A stretch of DNA of 64,000 nucleotides from positions 1-64,000 of the forward strand of contig JAZLMM010000034.1 of the NCBI GenBank assembly GCA_045598705.1, read 5' to 3'. Shown here one piece after another: positions 45,549-55,500 of the stretch. The position numbers and the translations under genes are program-made. This DNA comes from Scatonaster sp045598705 (GTDB lineage Bacteria > Bacillota > Clostridia > Saccharofermentanales > Saccharofermentanaceae). Every line of letters begins with the position of its first letter. The first letter of the stretch is position 1. The notes below the pieces were generated by a model. The model ran no database searches and had not been told where the DNA came from. It worked only from the letters and a program-made list of their open reading frames with translations.

Positions 45549-46934
45549 TCACATCAGTGTAAAGGTACCACCCGCTTTTTCTACGGCGGACTGTACCTGT
45601 TTATACCAGCCATTTCTTAAAAACAGGCAGGTATCATTGTCGAGCCCACAGAATCCTGGCTCTGCATGTGCACGACAATTAATCCCGCAATGTATTCCCC
45701 TTTCTGAACACTGTTGACATTGTGAATTATTCGCATATACATCGTCCATGGTAATCTGTGTAGTCTGAAGCCAGATTGAATCCTTCAACACATCGGCCAA
45801 CAACATGTTCCGAATATTCGGGAAAGACTCGTATTCAGGCACCCCCACAAACTCCATACAAGGCAGAACTGTTCCTGTTGCACTGATATACAGAACAGAA
45901 GCCGCGGAAGGGCAAGGATGAAGCGGAATCGGTGACGATGGATTTTTGGCAAGTCTTGTTGTAAAGAAGTCCTTCTCTTTTGAATAATTGAAATATCCGC
46001 CCATATCAATCGAACAAGGTTTTCCCTCCTTAAGAAAGTTCGGGATATATTCAAGTACTGTATCCAAAAACGCCTGATGAGTGAGTGTTTTTTCCGAATA
46101 GTGTTCACACCATGCACCCTTAGCAAGCATAGGAGAAATCTTGATTCGCTCCACACCAAGTGAAGCAAGGCGAAGGACAGTCTCACGAATCATCGGGACG
46201 TTATCTTGAAACAGACACATGGCAGCCGTGATACGCAATCCATAAGCATGCGCGGTTCGAATTGCTTCTTCTGCACAATCCTGCGCACCTTCGACACCAC
46301 GCACCCAGTCGTGCCAACCCACGCCATCGTAACTGATTTGGAAATCAGGACGTTGACCTATACTGAGTATTTTCTCAATCACTTCAGTTGTCAGCAAAGC
46401 GCCGTTCGTATAAATGTCAGAAACTCGAATATTCTTATCTGTACATGCCTGAATCAGTTCATACAAATCATCACGAACGAGCGGTTCGCCACCGGTCAGC
46501 GAAATCTCGCGGATTCCACACTCGGCAAACTGATGAATCAGATTCAGACACTCCTCTGTCGACAGATCCTTAATGGGGTTATCTGTTGTGAACAGCATGC
46601 AGTGACGGCATTGATAATTACACTTTCCGGTAACACTCCAATGAACAGATTCGATTCGCACATGGTCATGATACTGATAGATAGGCTGATTCCTATCAGG
46701 AAATGGACTTCCCGACATTTCGACAGCACCTCGATGCAACATGTTCTGCAGCATTTCCTGCTGTTCCGGATCCAGTTTATCTACATCAATATCTTCCTGT
46801 CCATTCATATGAAGCATAAGATAGAAAGAATTTCTAGGCAGAAAAAGAACCTTGTTTGTCGTCAAGTCGAGCATACCGGTGGGCATTTTTCTCCAGCCTA
46901 CCAGCTGATACCGTTCCGTTATTTGATAAAACAT
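45549..46934 (-). CDS. radical SAM/SPASM RiPP maturase B
   Basis: This 461-residue radical SAM protein is the second maturase of the RiPP locus. The 4Fe-4S/SAM motif CNYQCRHC has Cys at 105, 109 and 112. A glycine motif SLTGGEPLVRDDL follows. The C-terminal SPASM domain has many Cys (CPSAASV, CMEFVG, CQQCSERGIHCGINC, CGLDNDTC). The first 90 residues (GWRKMPTG, LFLPRN, LMLHMNG) are shared with its neighbour and may be a precursor-binding domain. GAGGTG lies 8 nt before the ATG, and the start overlaps maturase A by 16 nt. It would act on the 88-residue precursor. Confidence 0.88.
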   Translation of the reverse strand: MFYQITERYQLVGWRKMPTGMLDLTTNKVLFLPRNSFYLMLHMNGQEDIDVDKLDPEQQEMLQNMLHRGAVEMSGSPFPDRNQPIYQYHDHVRIESVHWSVTGKCNYQCRHCMLFTTDNPIKDLSTEECLNLIHQFAECGIREISLTGGEPLVRDDLYELIQACTDKNIRVSDIYTNGALLTTEVIEKILSIGQRPDFQISYDGVGWHDWVRGVEGAQDCAEEAIRTAHAYGLRITAAMCLFQDNVPMIRETVLRLASLGVERIKISPMLAKGAWCEHYSEKTLTHQAFLDTVLEYIPNFLKEGKPCSIDMGGYFNYSKEKDFFTTRLAKNPSSPIPLHPCPSAASVLYISATGTVLPCMEFVGVPEYESFPNIRNMLLADVLKDSIWLQTTQITMDDVYANNSQCQQCSERGIHCGINCRAHAEPGFCGLDNDTCLFLRNGWYKQVQSAVEKAGGTFTLM

Positions 46935-48325
46935 GAATAGAACACCTCACTATTCAGATGATGTTTATCTAACGCATCACGAATCGTCTGATCGATTCTC
47001 CGATAGTATCCACCTTTCAGAAATGCACAGTTCCACTTATCCAAACCAAGATACTCATCCGTAGCACATGCACGGCAGCCTGTCGTACAGACATCCCGTT
47101 CACTACATTCACGGCATTCTTCATGCATGTCGAAAAATTCGTTTTTCCTCGTGCGTGTCATCTTACGATAATGAGAGTCAGACATAATATCTGCCAAAGG
47201 CGTTTCCAGTACGTTCGGGAAAAGCGCCTGAAAATCGCAGCCACCCAATGTCATGCATGGCAGAACTCTTCCTGTTGGCCCGATATAAGGCGTCACCACA
47301 GTCTTTTTACAGAGGTAACCATCCTGACGGCAGTTCCGAGCATAGGGAATCGTACAGAATTTCTGTTCTCGGTCATACTGGAACATATTATCAACGACAA
47401 CACTGGCTGGCATACCCGAAGCAAAGAAAGCTTCCAGAAACTCAACCAGTGCCTCAACAGCCTCCTCCATGCTCATCGATTCCGAGGCGTGTTCGTCTGC
47501 CCACATTCCATTCGGGAGCATAAACTTTACCCTCAATCTGGAAACGCCACATGTTGAAAGATAACGTAGTGTTTCAAATATCTCATGTTGATTCTTTCGA
47601 TGCACACACATTGCCGCATATACATCATTTCCGTGTGCCTTACAAAGCGAAATTGCCTGAAGGGCCGCGTCTCTTGCACCAGGTACACCTCGAAGCCAAT
47701 CGTGATAGGTCCAGCCGTCATAACTGATATGAAAACGAGGCTTCTGTCCCCGTCGTTCTAGTTCAGTAAGAAGATACTCGTCAACCAGTGCACCATTTGT
47801 ATAGATTGAGTGTACCTGAATATCATGGGCAATGATTTCATCTATAAGTTCCAGGAAATCGCTGCGTACAAGAGGTTCGCCCCCTGTCAATGCGATATGC
47901 CGCACACCTGCGTCCTGCAAACTTTGTATGATTCTTCTGCACTCATCCTTGCTGGCTTCCGGGAACTTAGCTTGAGGCGCATACATATAGCAGTGTTTGC
48001 ATCGATAATTACATTTGCCGGTAATCGCCCAATGCACATATGCGATATAAGTCCGGTCGATATAGTGATACTTTTGTAAAGGAGAAATCGGATCATCCTC
48101 TGCACAAGAACGAATAATCTTTCTGGATATCAGATGATTGATTATTTCCCGCTCCCGTTCGCTCAAATTCTCCTCATGAATATCTTCCATACCGTCCATA
48201 TGTAACAGAAGTCGATACTGTTCCGATGGAAGAAAAACGGTTTCACCCGAATCAGAATCATACAATCCGGTAGGAAGACCTCTCCAGCCCTCTAATCGAT
48301 ATGTCTCATACAGACGATACTTCAT
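46919..48325 (-). CDS. radical SAM/SPASM RiPP maturase A
   Basis: This 468-residue paralogue has the radical SAM motif CNYRCKHC at 105-112, the same positions as in maturase B. It carries ALTGGEPLVRSDFLEL and a SPASM domain with CKKTVVTPYIG, CMTLGGCDF, CRECSERDVCTTGCRAC and WNC. The N-terminal 90 residues (GWRGLPTGLYD, VFLPSEQYRLLLHMDG) match maturase B. It follows the precursor gene by about 90 nt, behind a hairpin that could attenuate transcription. Two similar enzymes suggest two sequential modifications or a heterodimer; neither can be decided here. Confidence 0.88.
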   Translation of the reverse strand: MKYRLYETYRLEGWRGLPTGLYDSDSGETVFLPSEQYRLLLHMDGMEDIHEENLSEREREIINHLISRKIIRSCAEDDPISPLQKYHYIDRTYIAYVHWAITGKCNYRCKHCYMYAPQAKFPEASKDECRRIIQSLQDAGVRHIALTGGEPLVRSDFLELIDEIIAHDIQVHSIYTNGALVDEYLLTELERRGQKPRFHISYDGWTYHDWLRGVPGARDAALQAISLCKAHGNDVYAAMCVHRKNQHEIFETLRYLSTCGVSRLRVKFMLPNGMWADEHASESMSMEEAVEALVEFLEAFFASGMPASVVVDNMFQYDREQKFCTIPYARNCRQDGYLCKKTVVTPYIGPTGRVLPCMTLGGCDFQALFPNVLETPLADIMSDSHYRKMTRTRKNEFFDMHEECRECSERDVCTTGCRACATDEYLGLDKWNCAFLKGGYYRRIDQTIRDALDKHHLNSEVFYSCFIK

Positions 48326-48349
48326 AACATTTCTCCTGTTTTTCCATGT

Positions 48350-48383
48350 AAAAAGAAATGCATCCGTGTGAATGCATTTCTTT
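48350..48383 (-). terminator. intra-operon terminator/attenuator in the RiPP locus
   Basis: AAAGAAATGCAT (48352-48363) and ATGCATTTCTTT (48372-48383) form a 12-bp perfect stem with an 8-nt loop. A short T-run follows on the minus strand. It lies between the precursor and maturase A, where partial readthrough would yield more precursor than enzyme. Confidence 0.72.
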
Positions 48384-48415
48384 CAAAATATCAACAATCA
48401 AAGAATAGCTGTCCA

Positions 48416-48682
48416 TTACAGATCTTTATCCGAATGACATGATGCCTTGCCACAGCCATAAGGGCCCGTTCCGCAACCACCGGAAACAGAATCCAATTCT
48501 TCTGCACTTAATTCGTCACTTCCGACAACATATTCTGCAACATCACCTTCAGTAACTTCAATTCCAGCTTCTTGACACTTAGCAAGAATACCCGGAATAT
48601 CGCGAGAAGAAACCATAGCAAGAAACTCTTTGTCTTGACCTAATTTGTTGATAATTTCATTCTTAAGTTCTAGATTAAGCAT
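48416..48682 (-). CDS. Cys-rich RiPP precursor with Nif11-like leader
   Basis: This 88-residue peptide has a helical, acidic leader (1-69) ending in LSAEELDSVSGG, the double-Gly pattern of Nif11/NHLP-type leaders. The core (70-88) is short and holds Cys70, Cys77 and Cys82, several Gly, and a Pro-Tyr-Gly at 74-76. One leader Cys (36) also occurs. The SD GGAGGTG is excellent. The modification type is unknown: thioether (ranthipeptide or sactipeptide) links at the Cys, or tyramine excision at the Tyr-Gly, are both possible. No transporter or leader peptidase is adjacent. Confidence 0.85.
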   Translation of the reverse strand: MLNLELKNEIINKLGQDKEFLAMVSSRDIPGILAKCQEAGIEVTEGDVAEYVVGSDELSAEELDSVSGGCGTGPYGCGKASCHSDKDL

Positions 48683-48703
48683 ATTTCTGCACCTCCTGAT
48701 AAT

Positions 48704-48732
48704 ATTGTTGCAAACATATCATGCTTTATCAA
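48704..48732 (-). promoter_or_regulatory. candidate promoter of the RiPP locus
   Basis: TTGATA (48727-48732) and AACAAT (48704-48709) are 17 nt apart on the minus strand, upstream of the precursor gene. An overlapping alternative TTGAAT-16-TATGTT also fits. Either would start a transcript within the 79-bp gap. Confidence 0.45.
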
Positions 48733-48761
48733 TGATTCAAAAATGAACAAACAGAAAATTT

Positions 48762-49076
48762 CTACTTCTTGTCCGTTTCTTTCTCTTTAGCATTCGTTTC
48801 CACTTCAGCAAATTTCTTATTCGCCCAAATCAGCAGTGCGGCTGAAAACAGGAATACTGTCGTCACAAGAAGATTACACAGCACGAAAAACAATGTGGGC
48901 AGGCTTTTTCGTAACAAAGCAAGCAGTAGCGTCAACACAGTTCCGGAGATATAGACGGCACTACAGGCACGCATATACAATGTCAAAGGGCGTTTCTTAA
49001 CCACTACGATTGACAGCACCAGCGCAAGAATAGACAAGCCCAAGAAACATAAGGAAAGAATGATACCCGGCGTCAT
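48762..49076 (-). CDS. small membrane protein of unknown function
   Basis: This 104-residue protein has three hydrophobic segments (about 4-26, 36-55, 60-85) and a charged Lys/Glu tail. I do not recognise the family. It overlaps coaE by ATGA, so it belongs to the polA-coaE transcript rather than the RiPP unit, although it directly precedes the precursor promoter. A role in immunity or export of the RiPP cannot be excluded but has no support beyond position. Confidence 0.65.
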   Translation of the reverse strand: MTPGIILSLCFLGLSILALVLSIVVVKKRPLTLYMRACSAVYISGTVLTLLLALLRKSLPTLFFVLCNLLVTTVFLFSAALLIWANKKFAEVETNAKEKETDKK

Positions 49077-49681
49077 AGACGGATTCCCCTTTCATTCAGC
49101 TCTTGTTTCACAGCTTCATCGATTTTCCCATAGAGTTCATCAATCGTTCCATCATTTACCAGAATCACATCACCCAGTTCCTCATATTCTTCACGGGTCA
49201 TCTGCATGGCCATACGTCTTCTGGCATCGTCACGTTCAAGTCCACGAAGCACAAGACGGTCCAGCCGGATTTCATCGTCGGCACTAACGACCCATATTTG
49301 ATTGCATACATCTACAAATCCGTGTTTTACCGGAATCGGTACATCCAGGACAATCAGTTTCACTTTCTTCTCTGCCGCTTTCGCAATTTCTTCTGCAATC
49401 GTGGACAGCACATACTTATGCACGATGGCCGACAACTGATCCAGTTTCTTCTTCTCGGTAAAAACCAGAGAAGCCACATAACTGCGGTTCAGGCTTCCAC
49501 GTGCGTTGATGGCACGGTTACCAAGAAGTTCAGCAATTTCAGGCAATGCCACACCATTGACATCCGTCACCTGTCGAGAAATTTCATCCGCGTCCAGCAC
49601 CTGCACGCCTCGGTCTCTAAAATATCCGGATACCGTGCTTTTGCCGGTTCCAATTCCACCTGTAATCCCTAAAACAAACAT
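49073..49681 (-). CDS. coaE: dephospho-CoA kinase
   Basis: This is the last enzyme of coenzyme A synthesis. The P-loop is LGITGGIGTGKSTVSG; QVLDADEISRQV and VLDVPIPVKHG follow. GGGAG lies about 7 nt before the ATG at 49681, giving 202 residues; the frame extends into polA. The polA-coaE order is standard in Firmicutes. Confidence 0.94.
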   Translation of the reverse strand: MFVLGITGGIGTGKSTVSGYFRDRGVQVLDADEISRQVTDVNGVALPEIAELLGNRAINARGSLNRSYVASLVFTEKKKLDQLSAIVHKYVLSTIAEEIAKAAEKKVKLIVLDVPIPVKHGFVDVCNQIWVVSADDEIRLDRLVLRGLERDDARRRMAMQMTREEYEELGDVILVNDGTIDELYGKIDEAVKQELNERGIRL

Positions 49682-49708
49682 CTTGTTCTCCCTATCCAGT
49701 AAAATCAC

Positions 49709-52486
49709 TTAATGTGCTTCTGCCCAGGTCTTTCCGATCTGTGCTTCAGCCAGAAGCGGAACATCCAGAAGCACCACATTCTCCATGGCTTCCTGAAGTA
49801 CTTTTGCCGCTTCTTCCGCAACATCTTCCCTCGCCTCCACGATCAATTCGTCGTGGACCTGCAGGATCAGTTCCGCATCAAGGCCTTTTTCTTTCAATGC
49901 AGAAAAAGCCTTGTTCATTGCAAGTTTGATGATATCCGCAGCGGTACCCTGGATTGGCGTATTCATTGCCGCACGTTCGCCAAAACTACGGATATTGTAA
50001 TTTGCAGATGTCAGTTCCTTCAGGATCCTGCGTCGGCCGAACAAAGTGGACACATATCCCTTTTCTTTACCTTCCTGCTTGAATCCATCCAGACACGGCT
50101 TGATCGTCGGGAACTGGCGATAATACTCTTCAATGTAACGTCGCGCTTCGTAGACGCTGATGCCAAGATCCTGAGAAAGACCGTAATCGCTGATACCATA
50201 TACAATACTGAAATTAACTCGTTTTGCCGCAGCGCGCATACCGTGATCGATCATTTCCGGCGGAAGTCCAAATATACCACATGCTGTCTTGCTATGTATA
50301 TCGATACCCTCCCGGAAAGCACTGATCATTTCTTCATCGTGAGCTATGGAGGCAAGAAGTCGCAATTCAATCTGTGAGTAATCCGCATCGATCAGCACAT
50401 AGCCTTCCTTTGCCACAAAAGTCTTACGGATCAAGGATCCCAGGTCCGTACGGATCGGGATATTCTGAAGATTCGGTTCGGATGAAGACAATCTTCCGGT
50501 ATTGGTCATGGCCTGACTGAAAGTCGTATGCACACGTCCATCCTTCTCAGAAATACTCTTTCGAAGTCCCATAACAAACGTTGAATCCAGTTTCTGAATC
50601 TGACGATACTCAAGGATCTTGTCTACGATTGGATGCTTGTCACGGATCTTCTCTAACTCCTCTGAATTCGTGGAATATCCGCCACTGGCCAATTTCTTTC
50701 CCGAAGGAAGGCCTAACTTCTCAAAGAGTATTTTTCCTAGTTGTTTCGGCGAAAGAATGGTAAATACCTCACCCGCCTCGTTATAAATCTCCTGCTCCAG
50801 TTCACCGACCTTCGCATCGAATTCCTTATGCAATTCATCGATCTGTTGGCAATCGACCAGTACGCCTCTTCTCTCCATACGGTCGAGCACCATCACCAGT
50901 GGCATCTCGATCTCATAGATCAACTGCTCGATATGCTGGTTCGCAATCTCATTTTTCTGATAGAAGGAAATCAATCGGACAAGTAAAAGACGATAGGCAA
51001 AGTCTGTAAAATCACTTGCCTCCAGTGTTTTTGCCGTTGTTTCACCCATACCGTCAATCAGCGAGAACAGATCCTGCTGTCGGTTATTCTTCCCTTTCGT
51101 ATCCTCTGCATGTTCCTGATATCCTTCCAGTACCGGGAATGGTCTCTTAGAGGAATGTTCCACAAGCATTTCGAAAGATGGGGTTGCACCTTCGATATAA
51201 TTCAATACATAGGCTGCAATTTCCACATCGAACACATAATCAAAAGGCAGCGGCTCCGCCCATGCCTTAAAGTGATCCTTGATCTGATAACCGATCGGTG
51301 CTTTTTCCGAAGAAACACCAAATTCATTCTTTTTCAAAGCATCCAGAATCAGACAGATGGACTCAGTCTCAGTCCACACATAGACCTGATCCACAGCAAT
51401 GGTAAGTCCCAGTGCCAGTGTGGGCTCAGAAGTCATATCCATAGCTATGACTTGCTTGTCATGGATTGCGGTTTCTATCGCATGCGTGACAGATGAAACA
51501 TCCACATTCAGAAGGATTTCAGGGCGTTTACCAGAAAGCTTCGGATATGTCTTCTCTTCTTCTGACTCTTCCACCTCAATCGTCGCAGACTGAACCGAAG
51601 TCTCGTCGACCTTCCACTTCTTCAGTTGGCTACGGAATCCATACTTATAGAAGCAGGCAGCGGTTTTCTCCATATCCAGTGGTTTGCATATCAGCAGATC
51701 CAGCGTAATGTTCAGCTCTGCATCAGTAACGATTTTTGAGAGCATGAGCGAAAGATACGCCATCTCTTTATCCGTCTCCAGTTTCTCACGAAGTTTCGGA
51801 GACAATTCTTCAAGATGCTCGTAAATGCCATCCAGCGTCTTGTACTTACGTACCAGGTCCATGGCACCTTTCTCACCAATGCCCCGTACTCCTGGGATAT
51901 TATCGGAACTGTCGCCCATCAGTGCTTTGGCTGTTACAAAGTCGCAGGACGGTATACCGTATCGTTCTGTAAAAAGTGCTTCATCGTAGTAATCTGTGCT
52001 GCTTCCGTCTTTTTTGGTAACAGGCATGACGATTTTTGTATGTTCATCGATCAACTGGAAATCATCTTTATCACCACTAAGGATAAAGACGTCGAAGCCT
52101 TCTTTCACAGCCATAGTCTTCAAGGTACCAATCAGGTCATCTGCTTCTAGCCCCGCCTGTTCATATCTTGGAAAACCCATAGCATCCAGTACTTCTTTCA
52201 GGACCGGCATCTGAGCTGCCAGATCATCTGGCATACCTTTACGCGTACCTTTATAGCCATCGTAGGCTTGATGACGGAATGTCGGTGCCTTCAGATCAAA
52301 AAGCGTACAGGTGTGGGTCGGAACGACCTCTTCCATGTACTTGGAGAGCGTATTGAGATAGACATTCACCGCACCAGTCGGTGTGCCATCCGGAGCAGTC
52401 AGATTGTTTCTTCCGGCCGTTGCGTAGTAAGACCGGTTGATGATACTGTTTCCATCTACAAGAAGCAATCTCTTGTTCTCAGACAT
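49709..52486 (-). CDS. polA: DNA polymerase I
   Basis: This 925-residue enzyme carries out repair and Okazaki fragment processing. It has an N-terminal 5'-3' exonuclease (LLLVDGNSIINRSYYA, SGDKDDFQLI), a central 3'-5' exonuclease-like domain and a C-terminal polymerase domain (DADYSQIELRLLA, KRVNFSIVYGI, QVHDELIVE). The central domain reads VIAMDMTSEP where active enzymes have Asp-x-Glu, so proofreading is probably lost, as in Bacillus and Thermus PolA. It lies 14 nt after the activase-like gene. Confidence 0.95.
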   Translation of the reverse strand: MSENKRLLLVDGNSIINRSYYATAGRNNLTAPDGTPTGAVNVYLNTLSKYMEEVVPTHTCTLFDLKAPTFRHQAYDGYKGTRKGMPDDLAAQMPVLKEVLDAMGFPRYEQAGLEADDLIGTLKTMAVKEGFDVFILSGDKDDFQLIDEHTKIVMPVTKKDGSSTDYYDEALFTERYGIPSCDFVTAKALMGDSSDNIPGVRGIGEKGAMDLVRKYKTLDGIYEHLEELSPKLREKLETDKEMAYLSLMLSKIVTDAELNITLDLLICKPLDMEKTAACFYKYGFRSQLKKWKVDETSVQSATIEVEESEEEKTYPKLSGKRPEILLNVDVSSVTHAIETAIHDKQVIAMDMTSEPTLALGLTIAVDQVYVWTETESICLILDALKKNEFGVSSEKAPIGYQIKDHFKAWAEPLPFDYVFDVEIAAYVLNYIEGATPSFEMLVEHSSKRPFPVLEGYQEHAEDTKGKNNRQQDLFSLIDGMGETTAKTLEASDFTDFAYRLLLVRLISFYQKNEIANQHIEQLIYEIEMPLVMVLDRMERRGVLVDCQQIDELHKEFDAKVGELEQEIYNEAGEVFTILSPKQLGKILFEKLGLPSGKKLASGGYSTNSEELEKIRDKHPIVDKILEYRQIQKLDSTFVMGLRKSISEKDGRVHTTFSQAMTNTGRLSSSEPNLQNIPIRTDLGSLIRKTFVAKEGYVLIDADYSQIELRLLASIAHDEEMISAFREGIDIHSKTACGIFGLPPEMIDHGMRAAAKRVNFSIVYGISDYGLSQDLGISVYEARRYIEEYYRQFPTIKPCLDGFKQEGKEKGYVSTLFGRRRILKELTSANYNIRSFGERAAMNTPIQGTAADIIKLAMNKAFSALKEKGLDAELILQVHDELIVEAREDVAEEAAKVLQEAMENVVLLDVPLLAEAQIGKTWAEAH

Positions 52487-52500
52487 AATCTATTCTCCAA

Positions 52501-55500
52501 TCAATTCTCGTCGTTCTTCTCGTTCGCTTGATTCTTCATGTTTTCGCGATAATGCGCCGTGCTGACCATCAGTTTGATACGATTCAACTGGTTCGCCTCA
52601 CTTGCACCTGGGTCATAATCGATCGGAATAATGTTCGATTCCGGATACTGACGACGGAGTTCCTTGATCATACCCTTACCGGTTACATGGTTTGGCAGAC
52701 AAGCGAACGGCTGTGCACAGATAATGTTCGGCACACCGCTTTCAATCAGTTCAATCATCTCGGCGGTCAGGAACCATCCTTCACCGTTATTGTTGCCGCA
52801 AGACAGCACATTCTCCGCTTTCTTCGCCATGTGACGAATGCTCTCAGGCAACTGGAATTTACCCGTCTGTGCCATCTTCTTCACGATATGACGACGGTAG
52901 GACTGAAGGAGATTGACACCACGCTCACTAAGCCATGCAGATTTCTTACTACGTCCAAGATGCTCTGCTGCCCAGATTGGTCCCATCGTGCAGTACAGGA
53001 AGAAGTCCAGAAGTCCTGGAACAACAGCCTCGCATCCTTCCTGCTCGACCACATCTACAGCGTGGTTATTCGCATCTGGCTGGAATTTTACCAGAATCTC
53101 ACCAACAAGTCCGACACGCGGTTTTCTCGGGATATCCAGCATCGGGAACTTGTCGAATGTGTCGATTGTCGCATCAATCAAACGCTTATACGAAGACGGG
53201 CGACCAATTTTCCCACAATTTAGTGATTTCAACAATTCTTGAACTTCTGTTTTCTCATCATCGCTCAGCGGAGCATCCTTACATGCCTCCGCCATGATAT
53301 ATTCAGGAGACAGGTCATCATACTTCTCCTTCGGATTGAAGAACAATCTTCCGCAACGATTCCAGAATTGATAGAGTGCATTGGCCGAACCCTTCACCTT
53401 CTCATATGGACGCACGCGCAGAAGCAACGTCTGCAACATATCACCATAACAGATTGCCCGAAGCGCACTGTTGATGAACGGTAGTGTAGCCTTGAAGCCT
53501 GGGTTCTTCTCGAACTGCTGAACGGAAAGTGCAATAACAGGGATATCCGAGAATCCCGCCTCACGAAGCGCTTTACGAAGGAAAGCGACATAGTTCGTCG
53601 CACGGCATCCACCACCTGTCTGGGTCACCAGAACGGTCGTATTATCGCGGTCGACGTCTCCTGTCAGCAATGCGTTGATCATCTGACCGACAACAATGAT
53701 CGTCGGGAAGCATGCGTCGTTATTTACAAAACGCAGACCACACTCAATATCAGCCTGTGTAGCTTCTTTCAGAATTTTCAATTTATAGCCGTGATTGTGG
53801 AAGACCGCCTCCACAAATTCGAATTGAATCGGTGCCATCTGAGGAGCTAAGATCGTGTGACGTTTCTTATGTTCCTCGGTAAAAGGTACTCTCGTAATTG
53901 TATAGTTCTTCTTCTCGCGCTTCTGCAGAGTGCCATCTGCACGTGCCGCTTCACGTTCATCCATCGCAACTTTCAGCGAACGCATACGAATACGTGCTGC
54001 GCCAAGATTGCTGACTTCATCGATCTTGAGCAGTGTGTAGAGCTTGCCTTTCGCTTCAAGAATCTCCTGTACCTGATCGGATGTAACTGCATCGAGTCCA
54101 CAACCGAAAGATGTCAACTGAACAAGTTCCAGATTATCATTCGTGGTAACATAAGCGGCCGCTTCATAAAGGCGTGTATGGTACATCCACTGGTCAATGA
54201 CACGGATCGGACGTTCCAGATTACCAGGTACAGCGACACTATCCTCACTCAATACAGCAAGGCCCAAAGAATTGATCATCTCCGGAATACCGTGGTTGAT
54301 CTCTGGGTCCGTGTGATAAGGACGTCCGGAAAGCACAATGCCTTTTCCACCAGTACGCTCGAGATCTTCAATGACTTCCTGACCTTTGCGTCGGATATCT
54401 GCCTTATACTCCGCATACTCTTTGTTACCAGCAGCTACCGCCTTTACCGCTTCATCCTTGGTCACGTTATAATCGGCAAAAGCAATCACAAGCTGTTCGG
54501 CAAGTGCCGCATCATTATCCAATGGCAGGAACGGATTCAGATACTTGATTCCCTGATCCTGAATATTCTCCAGATTGTTACGAATGACCTCCGGGTACGA
54601 AGCAACAATCGGGCAATTGAAGTGGTTACCGGAATTCGGGTTCTCTTCACGCTCATACGGCACATCCGGATAGAAGATGGTCTTAATCCCCTTCTCGATC
54701 AATGCCTCAATATGTCCATGTACAAGCTTCGCCGGATAGCACACGCTCTCAGATGGAATAGAATCCATACCCTTCTCAAAGAGAGCATGATTTGAGCGAG
54801 GAGAGAGAACGACTGAGAAACCAAGTTCTGTCAACAAAGTGAACCAGAACGGATAGTTCTCATACATATTAAGCGCACGTGGAATACCAATCTCTCCTCT
54901 TGGTGCCTTATCCTTCGCCAACGGCTTATATCGGAATGTACGTGTATACTTGTAATTGATCAGGTTCGGAAGTGTCTCCTTGGACTTCTCCTTACCTTCG
55001 CCACGTTCACAACGGTTACCTGAGATAAAACGTTCACCATTAGAGAATGTGGAGATCGTAAGCTTACAATGGTTTGTACACAACGGGCAAGTCGTCATCT
55101 CTGTTGTCATGTCGAATCGATTCAAATCCTCAAGCCCGAGAAGTCCCGACACCTTCTGATTCTTCGGAATACGATTCTTTGCAATGATCGCCGCACCAAA
55201 TGCACCCATCAATCCTGCCACATTCGGGCGGATGACTTCACGTCCGGAGATCAACTCGAAACAGCGAAGGATTGCATCGTTCAAGAACGTACCACCTTGT
55301 ACAACGATCTTTTTACCAAGTTCCTGGGTATCTCTGATCTTGATAACCTTGTAGAGCGCATTACGAACAACAGAATAAGAAAGGCCGGCAGAGATATCGC
55401 CCACCGTTGCGCCTTCCTTCTGTGCCTGCTTGACCTTCGAGTTCATGAATACTGTGCATCTTGTGCCTAGGTCAACCGGGTTCTTCGCTGAGAGTGCCTC

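Noticed and set aside
45549..48325. one of the two radical SAM genes as a decayed duplicate
   Set aside because: Both are full length with intact radical SAM and SPASM Cys, own ribosome binding sites and strong divergence, so both look functional.
53857..54795. 312-residue plus-strand open frame inside the activase-like gene
   Set aside because: Antisense to a recognised protein, no SD and no recognisable domain.
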